Shown in pieces: positions 22,875 through 34,300 of a stretch of DNA of 64,000 nucleotides. How positions within the stretch are numbered: the stretch's first letter is position 1; each line of letters opens with the position of its first letter. Source of the stretch: Heracleum sosnowskyi (Eukaryota; Streptophyta; Magnoliopsida; Apiales; Apiaceae); contig CM061235.1 in NCBI GenBank assembly GCA_030848705.1, positions 133,431,228-133,495,227 of the forward strand, written 5' to 3'. The position numbers were made by a program, and so were the translations under genes. The notes below the pieces were generated by a model. The model was given only the letters and a program-made list of their open reading frames with translations. It made no database searches and was not told the DNA's origin.

Positions 22875-23611
22875 TATTGTGGAATAAAATCTGAGCTTAC
22901 GAATTTAATGCGAGGGTTTAATGAGCTTCGAGCTTTTATGGCTGCACTTGTGTTTCGAGACTAAATCGGTCCTCACAAGATGCCTACGTATCTCAAATCG
23001 TTATTGAGAATCAAGCCAAAGACGTAGTTCTTGGTGTTGCCCTCGGGGCTATGGCGGCAGGGGCACACCAAGGACGTAGTGACTTGTATGTCCTTATTCG
23101 AGGATGAAGTCTAAAACGTAGTTCTAGGGGTGCCTTTGTGGCTTGTTGCGCCTTCGAGGCGTTGTGACGTATGGAGTTGTGCCCAAAACGTTGTAGATGA
23201 CGTATGGAGCTGTGTCCAAAACGTAGTAGATGACGTATGGAGCTGTGTCCAAAACGTAGTTCTGATTGTAGGATCAGGGTCCTTATATAGGCGTCTAGAG
23301 CCTAGTATTTATGGTATGTTTAGGAGTCTTAGCGAATAAGTCTCCTTATTGATAATGGATAAACATTGTATTTCTTGAAAGATAAGTCTTTTCCTTGTTG
23401 ATAAAGGCTATGACTCATTAATTGCCTTTAATTGGGATTCCGAATCCTTCTTTGATGAATTTATCATATTTTGGACTCTTTTTATGAGCTGTATATTTTC
23501 CCTATTTATTAATTACGAAATTAATGAATAATTAGGGTGTCGGGCCTTAAATATCGGCCTTTCCATTGACTTGTCAATTATATTTCTATAATTACTTTTC
23601 TGACCATATCA
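22875..23611 (-). repeat. Element A 3' LTR with 33-bp tandem repeats
   Basis: 737 bp. The outer end is TA where the 5' LTR has TG, a likely point mutation. Compared with the 492-bp LTR of element C it has about 240 extra bp between the shared blocks ATCAAGCCA and GATTGTAGGATCAGG. The extra part includes three copies of a 33-bp unit starting GACGTATGGAG (about 23166-23264). Confidence 0.88.
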
Positions 23612-23625
23612 TTTGCCCCCAACTT
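23612..23625 (-). promoter_or_regulatory. Element A polypurine tract
   Basis: On the minus strand AGTTGGGGGCAAA directly precedes the 3' LTR (TGATATGG). The same tract borders the element C LTR. Confidence 0.7.
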
Positions 23626-23689
23626 CTGGGAAAATCTCCGTGGGGTTTTCGTAGAAGTTATAACGTGTTTTTCCTCAAAATTTTCCATT

Positions 23690-24610
23690 TTAAGGGCATT
23701 TTCGACCTCAAACTAGGTCATTTTCGACCTACTTTTTGATCAGGAAACAAGTCATTTTCGACCTCAAATTCGACCAGGAAACATGTCATTTTTGACCTAA
23801 AATTCGATCTGGATTTCGACCTCGACTGGAGTGAGGTCGAAGGTTTCGACCTCGACTGGAGTGAGGTCGAAGGTTTCGACCTCGATTTTTAAGTCTTTTT
23901 CGACCTCGAGCCTTCGACCTCGATCCAGCCTTTTTTCGACCTTGATTGGTCCCAGGTCGATGGTTTCGACCTCGACTTCCCAGTCATTTTCGACCTCGGT
24001 CATTCGACCTCGATCCCTTATACTTTCGACCTCGATTTACAGGTCATTTTCGACCGGGGTCATTCGACCTCGATTCCTCATACTTTCGACCTCATTTTGC
24101 AGGTCATTTTCGACCTGGGTCATTCGACCTCGTTCCAGCCTTTTTCGATCATGATTTCTAGGTCAATATCGACCTCGATCTCTAGGTCATTTTCGACCTC
24201 ATTTTGGCGTGAGGTCGAACGCTTAGACCTCATTTTCTAGGTCATATTCGACCTCATTCTTTCGACCTTGAATTCTTCTATTTTCGACCTCACTTGGGCG
24301 TGTGAGGTCGAGGGGTTCGAGCTCAATTTATAGTGTATTTTCGATCTCAATCAATCGACTTCGATCTAGGGTCTTTTTGACCTCGAATTTTCAATTTTTT
24401 GACTGGATTTTTGGTGCGAAGTCGATGGAAACGACCTCAATTCCTCGTATATTTTCGACTTCGAGCCTTCGATGTCGTTCTAAGGTTTTTTCGACCTCAA
24501 TATCATTATTTTTCGACTTTATTTGGGAGCGAGGTCGTTGGAATTGACCTCGTTTTCCCATATGTTTTCGACCTCGGTCGTACGATTTCGATTTAATGTC
24601 TTTTCGACCT
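23690..24610. repeat. TCGACC repeat array of element A
   Basis: Dozens of irregularly spaced TTCGACCTCGA or GAGGTCGAA motifs, many paired as short inverted repeats. A 36-bp unit around GACTGGAGTGAGGTCGAAGG is perfectly duplicated at about 23815-23880. The same kind of array sits at the same place in element C, so it belongs to the retrotransposon. Long open frames here only reflect the repeat. Confidence 0.8.
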
Positions 24611-24974
24611 TAAATCTTTGATTTTGCCTTGGCTATATTTCAAATTTCATTCTTTTCTTGGGCCTTAACTAGCCCAATTTTTAATTGGACTTAAATTATT
24701 CCAGCCTTGGGCCTTATTGGGCCTTTATTGTTTGGGCTTCGAATTTGCCTAAGACCCAAATTATTTGGGTTTTAATCTCTATAATCCATAAATGGATTTG
24801 TGGGCCTTAACTGGCTATAGACGGTTGCCCTTCCTTAACCGGTTGGGTTTCCAGTCACTAGGCGATTCCTGGCGAGATTTTCTGTTGAATCTCATCGTTT
24901 TCTGGGTTTCTTACTTGAAGTTTTGAAGAATTCTTTGAAGATTCTGTGCTTTCTTTGAAGATTCTGGGTTTAAA
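24611..24974. other. Element A GGGCCT-rich segment and antisense-gene leader
   Basis: GGGCCTT/AGCCCAA repeats (about 24655-24810), then GAAGATTCTGGGTTT-type repeats as found before the antisense gene in element C. No gene. Confidence 0.6.
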
Positions 24975-25007
24975 ATGGCTGATCACGCTTCCCAACGTCT
25001 ATGATAA
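24975..25007 (+). pseudogene. Remnant start of the Tat antisense gene (element A)
   Basis: Nine codons, MADHASQRL, match the start of the antisense protein of elements B and C (MADRASQRL / MSDKAAQRL), then two stop codons and unrelated sequence. The rest of this gene is deleted in A. The region up to about 25400 is pol 3' flank with no gene. Confidence 0.7.
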
Positions 25008-25404
25008 TGCACTAGGATTTCATAGAAGTTATACCGGCCTTTTTCGAGACTTGGGGTCTTTTTATCCCTTACCTGGGACTTACTACCCTTTTTTGGGGAT
25101 TTTAATATACACTAGTGTTTCACGAGTATCGTCTTGGTGTAAAGTGTGGAGCGACCTACACATTTACGACGATTTTGCCTTATTCGAGGCTAACTTGACA
25201 TTTGCATAAGCCTTTTATGTCTTATACCGTCTTGTTTTGGCTTCAAGCCTTTCATTGAGCATATCGAATGATGGGGTTTGGACTGAATGTCTTAGGTTTC
25301 TGGGGTTTCAACCCTTCATTTGCTTTCTAGGAAGCTCATGATTTCATCGAACCTTATTTCTATTTGTCCTAGTAGTGAGTCCAATCAGGACACACTTTAA
25401 ACAT

Positions 25405-28400
25405 AATAGACTTGTACGAGCCTCGACCAAATACATTCTTGACGCGATATGGTCCTTCCCAATTTGGGGCCAACTTGCCTTTTTGTCCAACTCCGGATGC
25501 CTCAATCTTTCAGAGGACTAAATCTCCTTGTCGAAAGAATCTCTCTTTAACCCTTAGGTTGTAATAGAAAGATGCTCGTTTCTGATGCTGAACTATCTTC
25601 GCATTTGCCTCATCTCTAACTTCATCAATCAAATCTAAGGCCAGCATCAAGCCTTCCTCATTTGTTTCTGGCTCATAAGCCTCAATTCTTAGAGACGTGT
25701 GAGTAATCTCCACTGGAACCACTGCCTCTGCCCCATATGCCAATAGAAAGGGGGTAGCTCCAGTGGTGACTTTGCAGGTAGTACGATATGCCCATAGTTA
25801 GGGGAGCAATTCGTCCACCTAAGTGTTTCTGGAGCGTTCAACTCCTTTCTTCAGTCCATCTAGGATAATTCGATTTGCAACCTCAGCTTGCCCATTTGCT
25901 TGAGGATGGGCGACAGAAGTGAAGCGCAACTTGATATCGTTCTCATCACAATATTTCTTAAATTCATCGTTGTTAAACTGAGTTCCATTGTCTGTGACCA
26001 AGATACGTGGAATCCCGTATCTACATATCACATTTTCCCAGAAGAAATGCATCACTTGCTTGGTAGTTATCTTGGCTAATGGCTTAGCCTCAATCCACTT
26101 GGTGAAGTAGTCGATTGCTACTATCAAGAACTTTCGTTGAGCACTTGCCATTGGAAATGGCCCGAGTATATCCATTCCCCACATGGCAAAGGGGAATGGT
26201 GAGTTTATGGATGTCAACATCTCTGGTGGTTGCCTAACCACTGGGGCATGCTTCTGGCACCTTTCACATTTCTTTACGTAGCTTTTAGCATCTGCTAGTA
26301 TGCTTGGCCAGTAGAAACCTAGACAAGTGATTTTATGGGCAAGGGCTCTGCCCCCCAAGTGCTGCCCACAAATTCCTTCATGTACTTCCTTCAGGGCCAA
26401 TTCTGCCTCTTGAGGTCTTAAACATTTCAGATATGGAATGATGAAAGACTTCTTGTATAGGATTCCCTCAATCAGGGTATACCTTAGTGCTCTGACGTAT
26501 AGCTTTCGTGCTTCTAAAGTGTCGTTGGGTAACCACCCAGTTTCTAGATGAGATTTGATGGGATCCATCCAACAACTGCCAACATCAATGGGTGCTACCA
26601 ACTTTCCGTTGATGCTTGGGGTCCTCAGGACTTGGAAGTAGACACTCCCTGCATAGTTTTCAATTTCGGAAGAAGCAAATTTAGACAAGGCATCAACCTT
26701 CACGTTTTCTTCCCTTGGAATGTGCTCTACATAGCATTCATCGAACTGAGTCATGATGGCCTTGACAAGTTTCAAGTACTTGGCCATGACTTCATCCATG
26801 GCCTCAAATTCCCCATTCACTTGGGAAACCACTAGCCTCGAATCTCCACATACTTTCAGAGTTTTAACTCTCAAGGCTCCAGCCAGCCCTAAGCCAGCTA
26901 TCAGAGCTTCATACTCAGCCTCATTGTTTGTCGTTGGAAAGTCAAGTTTTAGTGCATACTCTATGAGGAATCCATCAGGACTTTGTAGCACTAAACCAAC
27001 TCCACTTGATTTTGTTTTTGATGCTCCATCAAAATAGAGCACCCAATATTCTTTGAAATCCATCTCTTGATCTTTCTCATCCTCCACTCTTACTTCCTGC
27101 CCCCCGACTTCTTGGTTGTCAATGGTACATTCAACCATGAAGTCAGCAAGTGCTTGAGCTTTTATGGTCGTTCGAGGCTTATACTTGATGTCGAATTCGC
27201 CCAATTCAATGGCCCATTTGATTAACCTTCCACTAACTTGAGGGCTATGTAAGATGTTTCTCAGAGGTTGATCAGTCAAGACCTCTATCTTGTGAGCCTG
27301 GAAGTACGGGCGTAGCTTTCTTGATGCCATTATCAAGGCTAAGGCAAAATTCTCAATCGTTGAGTAGTTTATTTCCGCCCCATGTAGAATCTTACTCACA
27401 TAGTAGATGGGTTTCTGAACCTTCAATTCTTCTTTTACCAAAACGGCTCCAAAGGCTGTGCGAGAGACCGTCAAGTACAAATAGAGAATTTCCCCTGGCT
27501 TGGGCTTTGCCAACAGTGGTGCCTCAGCCATGTATTTCTTCAGGGCCTCAAAGGCCTCTTGGCTTTCAGTTGTCCATTCAAAGTTTTTCACTTTCTTGAG
27601 TGCTTTAAAGAAGGGTAAACACTTCTCTCCTGACTTGGAGATGAATCTTCCCAATACTGCCACTCTTCCTGTTAGTTTCTGGACATCCTTAACAGTCTTT
27701 GGTGGTTCCATGTCTAGAATTGCTTTGATTTTGTCGGGATTGGCCTCGATTCCTCTCTTGGAAACCATCAGACCTAAAAACTTTCCCGAGCCTACCCCAA
27801 AGGCACACTTAGCTGGATTCAACATCATTTTGTGGTGCCTTGGCACTTCAAATGCCTCTCGGAGGTGCTCAATGTGATCGGCCTTATCGAGGCTCTTGAC
27901 TAACATGTCATCTACGTAGACCTCCATGGTTTTTTCAATTAGGTGTCCAAAAATTTTGTTCACCAATCTTTGGTAGGTTGCCCCTGCATTCTTAAGTCCA
28001 AATGCCATGACTAGATAACAGAAAACACCAAATTCAGTGATGAATGATACCTTGGAGATGTCATCCTTATGCATTTTGATTTGGTTGTATCCACTGAAGC
28101 CATCCATGAAGCTGAGCATCTCGTGTCTAGTTGTTGCATCTATTAATGCATCAATCCTTGGTAAGGGAAAACAATCCTTAGGACATGCATCATTCAAGTC
28201 AGTGAAGTCTATACACATCCTCCATTTTCCATTGGCCTTTTTGACCATCACGGGGTTAGCCAACCATTCTGGGAATTGTATCTCTTCAATGAACCCGGCC
28301 TCTAGAAGTTTTTCAACTTCTTGTTTAATGGCCTCTTGCCTTTCTGGAGCAAAATTTCTCTTCTTTTGTTTCACCGTCTTTCTTTCAGGATCCACATTCA

Positions 28401-31038
28401 ACTTGTGAGTTATCAATTAGGGATCAATCCCTGGCATGTCAGCCGTTGTCTAAGCAAAAACGTCATTGTTCTCTTGAAGAAAAGATATGAGCTTGCTTTT
28501 CAATGGCTCAGGTAGTAGTGCCCCGACATAATTCACCTTCTCCGGTTCACCAGGGACTAAGGGAATTAGGATTAAATCCTCAGCTGGTTTCCCTCTTCGG
28601 TCCTCATTGTCGTCAGTATCCATGTCTTCAATTGGAAGAACTTGCCCCCCGATTCCATCAGGCCTTAACGCGGCTACATAACAACTTCTAGCCATCTTTT
28701 GGTCTCCTCGTTCTTCACCAATCTCATTCCTCGTTGGGAACTTGATTTTCAGATGATAAGATGAGGCAACGGCCTTGAACGCATGAAGACCAGTCCTTCC
28801 CAGGATTGCATTGTAGGTTGAAGTTGCCTTTATAACTATGAAGTTTAGAATTTGAGTAGACGTATTCATCCGTTGCCCCATGGTCATTGGGAGTTGGATA
28901 GTGCTTTCCACTTTTAATTCCACCCCATTGAATCCGTATATGGGCATATTTGAGGGTGTTAACTGAGAATCAGTGTAACCCATCTTGATAAAAGCATCGT
29001 GGAACAAGATATCCACTGAAGCTCCATTGTCGACTAAGACTCTCTTTGTTTCGGAATTGCCAATCACAGGTATGATGACTAGAGGGTCATCGTGGGGGAA
29101 CTTCACCCCTTCCAAGTCTGAATCATCAAAACCTATTGACACTTCTGTTCTGGCACGCTTCGGTGCTTCTCCAACCACAGTCATTACCTCTCGAGCATAA
29201 GCTTTTCTTGAGTTTCGGGAGGACCCAGCAGCAGTTGGCCCTCCGAATATCATGTTGATGACTGGCCCTCGGGGCTTAGGGTTACGATCTTGGTCGTTGT
29301 CCCTTCTGTCGTAATCCTTCCTTTCATAGTTTCCTCTTTGACTCCCTTGATTTCCATCCTTGGTGAATTTGCTGAGTTTTCCTCTTCGTATCAGAAATTC
29401 GATCTCATCTTTCAATTGCCTACAATCATCGGTGTCGTGACCGACTTCTTTGTGGAACCGACAGAACTGATTTTGGTTCCGTTTGGACAAGTCAGCCCTC
29501 ATTGGCTTCAGCCATTTGAGATCTCCTTCCTTATCTATCTCCATCAGAATTTGACTCCTGGAAGTGTTCAATCTTGCATACTCCGTAAACTTTGGCCCAA
29601 AATTGTTTCTCTTGGGTGGAGAATCAGAGTCCTTTGACGTTCTGGGAAACTTTTCCTTGACGTCGTACTCCTAAGTTTCTTTTCTTTTCTTTGAGTTTCC
29701 ACTACCGCTAGCAGTGGGTTCATACTTTCTCATGCTTTCTTCAGCCTTGATATACTTTCCGGCTCTATCTTGGAGCTTCAACATGCTCTCGGGTGGATGT
29801 TTAGCTAACGACCTTTTGAAGTGGTCATCAGTAGTTCCTTGTTGCAGGGCTATCATAGCCACTCTGTCCTCTAAGTTCGGGACTTTCAAAGTCTCCCGAG
29901 TGAATCGATTGATGTAGTCCCGTATGGCTTCATTCTTTCCTTGCTGGATTGCCATGGGTGATGTAGAGCTTTTCTCATGCACCCTTCCACTAATGAACTG
30001 ATTGATAAAAGCTTTGCTTAGTTCCTTGAAAGACCCAATTGAGTTGGGAGGAAGACGGCTATACCAGCGTTGGGCCATGCCTGCCAAGGTTTGTGGAAAC
30101 GCCCTACACTTGACCGCATCATTGGTTGACTGCCACATCAGTGCATTGGAGAAGGTCCTTACTTGATTTGCGGGATCTCCCGTTCCATCATAGGCTTTGA
30201 TCGAAGGCATCTTGAATTTTCTGGATATAGCCGTTTTCATGATGTCTTGAGTAAACGGTGGTGTAGGATCATCAGGATCTCCTAGGGGCAACAAAATACT
30301 AGGATCACCTCTTGGGGCTTCGGCCCTCTTGGTTCTCCTTGCCGGTGGATCCAAGTTGATTATCGGGATCCCTTCAGTCGTTCAGCCTTGAGATTGAGCG
30401 GCCTCCTCCTCAGCAAGGAGTTTCTTGAGTCTTGCAGTCTCTGCCTCATGGGCTGCAATTTTCTCCTTAGTAGTTTGGGGTTGATCCCGATTTGTCTGGG
30501 AAGAACGTCTCCTTCTTGGGGCGACATCCTCCCCAGTTGTATAACCCTCATCCTCGGTGTATGGGCCCGAGTAATCTTGAACGAAAGGGGTCTGGCGAGT
30601 TTGTTGGTTTTGGGGTCCCAGACCTTGAATGTAAGGGGGCACATATGCCTCATGGTAGATTGGATTAGTTCCACTACCGCCCGCCATGGGTCGAGGGGGC
30701 ATGCCATAGCTTGGCATCCCCAAAGTCTGATTCGCGTATTGAGGGAGATCAGTAGTATGGAGTTGAAGGCTTCTCGGTGCATTCATGATGAGTGGAGAAG
30801 TCGAGATTGGTTGCTGGTGAACGGTCTCTTGTGGATTAGATCCATGAATGACCATCTGCAGGGGATTCGTCCCTTCAACCGAAATTGGGATTTCCGTTCC
30901 TTGAGTGTTGGTGGGGATATTCGCCCCTTGAGTGCCAGTAGTCGGCGGTGGTTGATTTCCGTGAGTATCAGCCTCAGAGGTGATAGGGCGATCCTCAAGA
31001 GTTTGAGTATCCCGAGTTGTTCTTCGTGTGTTTGCCAT
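25405..31038 (-). pseudogene. Element A gag-pol polyprotein, with multiple stops
   Basis: Collinear with the intact 1898-residue polyprotein of element C. Breaks: TGA after SQG in Gag (about 30382), TAG in the sequence KRKET-stop-EYD (about 29671), two stops between protease and RT (about 28418-28450), two in the integrase tail (about 25797-25821), one after GDLVL (about 25519), and a deletion of about 57 bp that removes most of the C-terminal tail before YYV. Between them the Gag, CHHC zinc knuckle, protease (DNGAS), RT (YVDDML), both RNase H domains and integrase (DNGTQF) are well preserved. Most stops are explained by C-to-T change on one strand. Start ATG at 31038, just after the primer site. 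Confidence 0.9.
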
Positions 31039-31050
31039 CGTTGATGTTGT

Positions 31051-31069
31051 CTTCCCACAGACGGCGCCA
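31051..31069 (-). promoter_or_regulatory. Element A primer-binding site
   Basis: Minus strand TGGCGCCGTCTGTGGGAAG, two bases after the LTR. The first 10 or so bases fit the 3' end of plant tRNA-Asp, the usual Tat/Athila primer. Confidence 0.65.
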
Positions 31070-31071
31070 AA

Positions 31072-31322
31072 TGTTGTGGAATAAAATATGAGCTTACGAA
31101 TTTAATGCGAGGGTTTAATGAGCTTCGAGCTTTTATGGCTGCACTTGTGTTTCGAGACTAAATCGGTCCTCACAAGATGCCTACGTATCTCAAATCGTTA
31201 TTGAGGTACGTAGGCATCTTGTGAGGACCGATTTAGTCTCGAAACACAAGTGCAGCCATTAAAGCTCGAAGCTCATTAAACCTTAGCATTAAATTCACAA
31301 GCACGTTTTTTAATCCACAACA
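31072..31322. repeat. Head-to-head junction of two truncated 5' LTRs
   Basis: Left arm 31072-31205 is the 3' part of element A's 5' LTR (minus). Right arm 31206-31322 is that of element B (plus). The arms meet at ATTGAG/GTACGTAGG, so CCTCACAAGATGCCTACGTA is followed by its inverse within 20 bp. Neither LTR has its U3 region; both lack their upstream promoter. Confidence 0.9.
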
Positions 31323-31355
31323 TTTGGCGACGTCTGTGGGAAGACAACATCAACC

Positions 31356-34300
31356 ATGACAAACACACGAAGAACAACTCGAGATACTCAAACTCCTGAG
31401 GATCGCCTGTCACCTCTGAGGCTGATACTCACGGAAATCAACCACCGCCAACTACTGGTGCTGAAGGGGCGAATATCCCCAACAACACTCAAGGACCGGA
31501 AATCCCGATTTTGGTCGAAGGGATGAATCCCCTGCAGATGGTCATTCATGGATCCAATCCACAAGAGACCGTTCACCAGCAACCGATCACGACCTCCCCG
31601 CTGCTCATGAATGCCCCAAGTGGTCTTCAACTCCATACTACTGATCTCCCCCAATATGCTGCTCAAACTTTGGGGATACCAAGCTATGGCATGCCCCCTC
31701 GACTCATGGCGGGCAGTAGTGGTCTTAACCCCATCTACCATGAACCATATGTCCCCCTTTATATACAAGGTCTGGGACCCCAAAATCAACAGACTCGACG
31801 GACTCCTTTGATTCAAGATTATTCGGGTCCCTATACTGAGGACGAGAATTACACATCTGAAGAAGAGAGGGATGTAGCCCCAAGGAGGAAGCGTTCTTCC
31901 CAAACAAATCGGGAACAACCCCAAACTACTAAGGAGAAAATTGTAGCCCATGAGGCAGAGACTGCAAGACTCAAGAAACTCCTTGCAGAAGAAGAGGCCG
32001 CCAAATCTCAAGACCGAGCAACTGGGAGAGTCCCGATAATCAACCTGGACCCGACACCAAGAAGAACCAAGAGGGCTGAAGCCCCAAGGGGTGATCCTAG
32101 TGTTTTGTTGCCCCTAGGAGATCCTGATGATCCTACACATCCGTTCACTCAAGACATCATGAAAGCCACCATATCTAGAAAATTCAAGATGCCAACAATC
32201 AAGGCTTATGATGGAACGGGAGATCCCGTAAATCATGTAAGGACCTTCTCCAATGCATTGCTGTTGCAGTCAACCAATGATGCGGTCAAGTGTAGGGCGT
32301 TTCCACAAACCTTGGCAGGCATGGCCCAACGCTGGTATAGCCGTCTTCCTCCCAACTCAATTGGGTCTTTCAAGGAACTAAGCAAAGCTTTTATCAATCA
32401 GTTCATTAGTGGAAGGGTGCATGAGAAAAGCTCTGCATCACCCATGGCAATCCAGCAAGGAAAGAATGAAGCCCTAAGGGACTACATCAATCGATTCACT
32501 CGGGAGACTTTGAAAGTCCCGGACTTAGAGGACATAGTGGCTTTGATAGCCCTGCAACAAGGAACTACTGATGACCACTTCAAAAGGTCGTTAGCTAAAC
32601 ATCCACCCGAGAGCATGCTGAAGCTCCAAGATAGAGCCGGAAAGTATATCAAGGCTGAAGAAAGCATGAGAAAGTATGAACCCACTGCTAGCGGTAGTGG
32701 AAACTCAAAGAAAAGAAAAGAAACTTAGGAGTACGATGTCAAGGAAAAGTTTCCCAGAACGTCAAAGGACTCTGATTCTCCACCCAAGAGAAACAATTTT
32801 GGGCCAAATTTTACGGAGTATGCAAGATTGAACACTTCCAGGAGTCAAATTCTGATGGAGATAGCTAAGGAAGGAGATCTCAAATGGCCGAAGCCAATGA
32901 GGGCTGCCATGTCCAAACGGAACCAAAATCAATTCTGTCGGTTCAACAAAGAAGTCGGTCACGACACTGACGATTGTAGGCAATTGAAAGATGAAATTGA
33001 ATTTCTGATACGAAGAGGAAAACTCAGCAAGTTCACCAAAGATGGAAACCAAGGAAGTCAAAGGGGGAACTATGAAAGAAAGGATTATGACAAAAGGGAC
33101 AACGATCAAGATCGTAACCCTAAGCCCCGAGCGCCAGTAATCAACGTGATATTCGGAGGGCCAACTGCTGCTGGGTCCTCCCAAAACTCAAGAAAGGCTT
33201 ATGCTTGAGAAGTAATGACCGTGGTTGGAGAAGCACCGAAGCGTGCCCGAACAGAAGTATCAATAGGTTTTGATGATTCATACCTAGAGGGAGTGAAGTT
33301 TCCCCACGATGATCCTTTAGTCATCGCCCCTGTGATAGGAAATTCTGAAACCAAGAGAGTTTTGGCCGACAATGGAGCCTCAGTGGACATATTGTTTTAT
33401 GATGCTTTCATCAAGATGGGCTACACTGACTCTCAGTTGACACCCTCGAATATGCCCATATATGAATTCAATGGAGTGAAATCAAAGGTGGAAGGGACTA
33501 TCCAACTCCCAATGACCATGGGACAAGGAATGAACACGTCTACTCAGATGTTGAACTTCATAGTTATAAATGCAACTTCGACCTACAATGCAATCCTAGG
33601 AAGGACTGGTCTTCATGCGTTCAAGGCTGTTGCCTCATCCTATCATCTGAAACTCAAATTCCCCACGAGGAATGGGATTGGTGAAGAACGAGGAGACCAA
33701 AAGATGGCTATAAGTTGTTATGTAGCTGCGTTAAGGCCTGATGGAATCGGGGGGCAAGTACTCCCAATTGAAGACATGGATACTAGTGACAATGAGGACC
33801 GAAGAGGGAAACCGGCTGAGGATTTAATCCCCATTCCCTTAGTCCCTGGTGAACCAGAGACGGTTACGTATGTTGGAGCACTACTACCTGAGCCATTGAA
33901 AAGCAAACTCATATCTTTTCTTCAAGAGAACAATGACGTTTTTGCTTGGACAACGGCTGACATGCCAGGGATTGATCCCCAATTGATAACTCACAAGTTG
34001 AATGTGGATCCTGAAAGAAAGACGGTGAAACAAAAGAAGAGAAATTTTGCTCCAGAAAGACAAGAGGCCATTAAACAAGAAGTGGAAAAGCTTCTAGAGG
34101 CCGGATTCATTGAAGAGATACAATTCCCGGAATGGTTGGCTAACCCCGTGATGGTCAAAAAGGCCAATGGAAAATGGAGAATGTGTGTGGACTTCACTGA
34201 CTTGAATGATGCATGTCCTAAGGATTATTTTCCCTTACCAAGGATTGACGCATTAATAGATGCTACAGCTGGACACGAGATGCTCAGCTTCATGGATGGC

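Larger units (their letters stand above)
22875..31205 (-). mobile_element. Ty3/gypsy Tat-lineage retrotransposon A (decayed, minus strand)
   Basis: In transcription order (right to left): truncated 5' LTR (31205-31072), primer site, gag-pol (31038 to about 25405), remnant antisense gene, TCGACC array, purine tract and full 3' LTR (23611-22875). Lineage is set by the extra archaeal-type RNase H after the RT-RNase H and by the antisense gene, both typical of Tat elements. Several nonsense codons and deletions make it inactive. Its 5' LTR is fused to that of element B. Confidence 0.9.

Noticed and set aside
23797..24161. Frames of R/S/F-rich protein on both strands
   Set aside because: Translation of the TCGACC repeat array; periodicity comes from the DNA repeat, not from a protein.
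30388..31044. A 218-codon frame opposite gag of element A (and its like opposite gag of B and C)
   Set aside because: Antisense shadow of the conserved Gag coding sequence; no known domain.
31072..31322. A perfect inverted duplication of one retrotransposon
   Set aside because: A and B differ by many substitutions, private stops and different 3' regions, so they are two elements of one family, not mirror copies of one.
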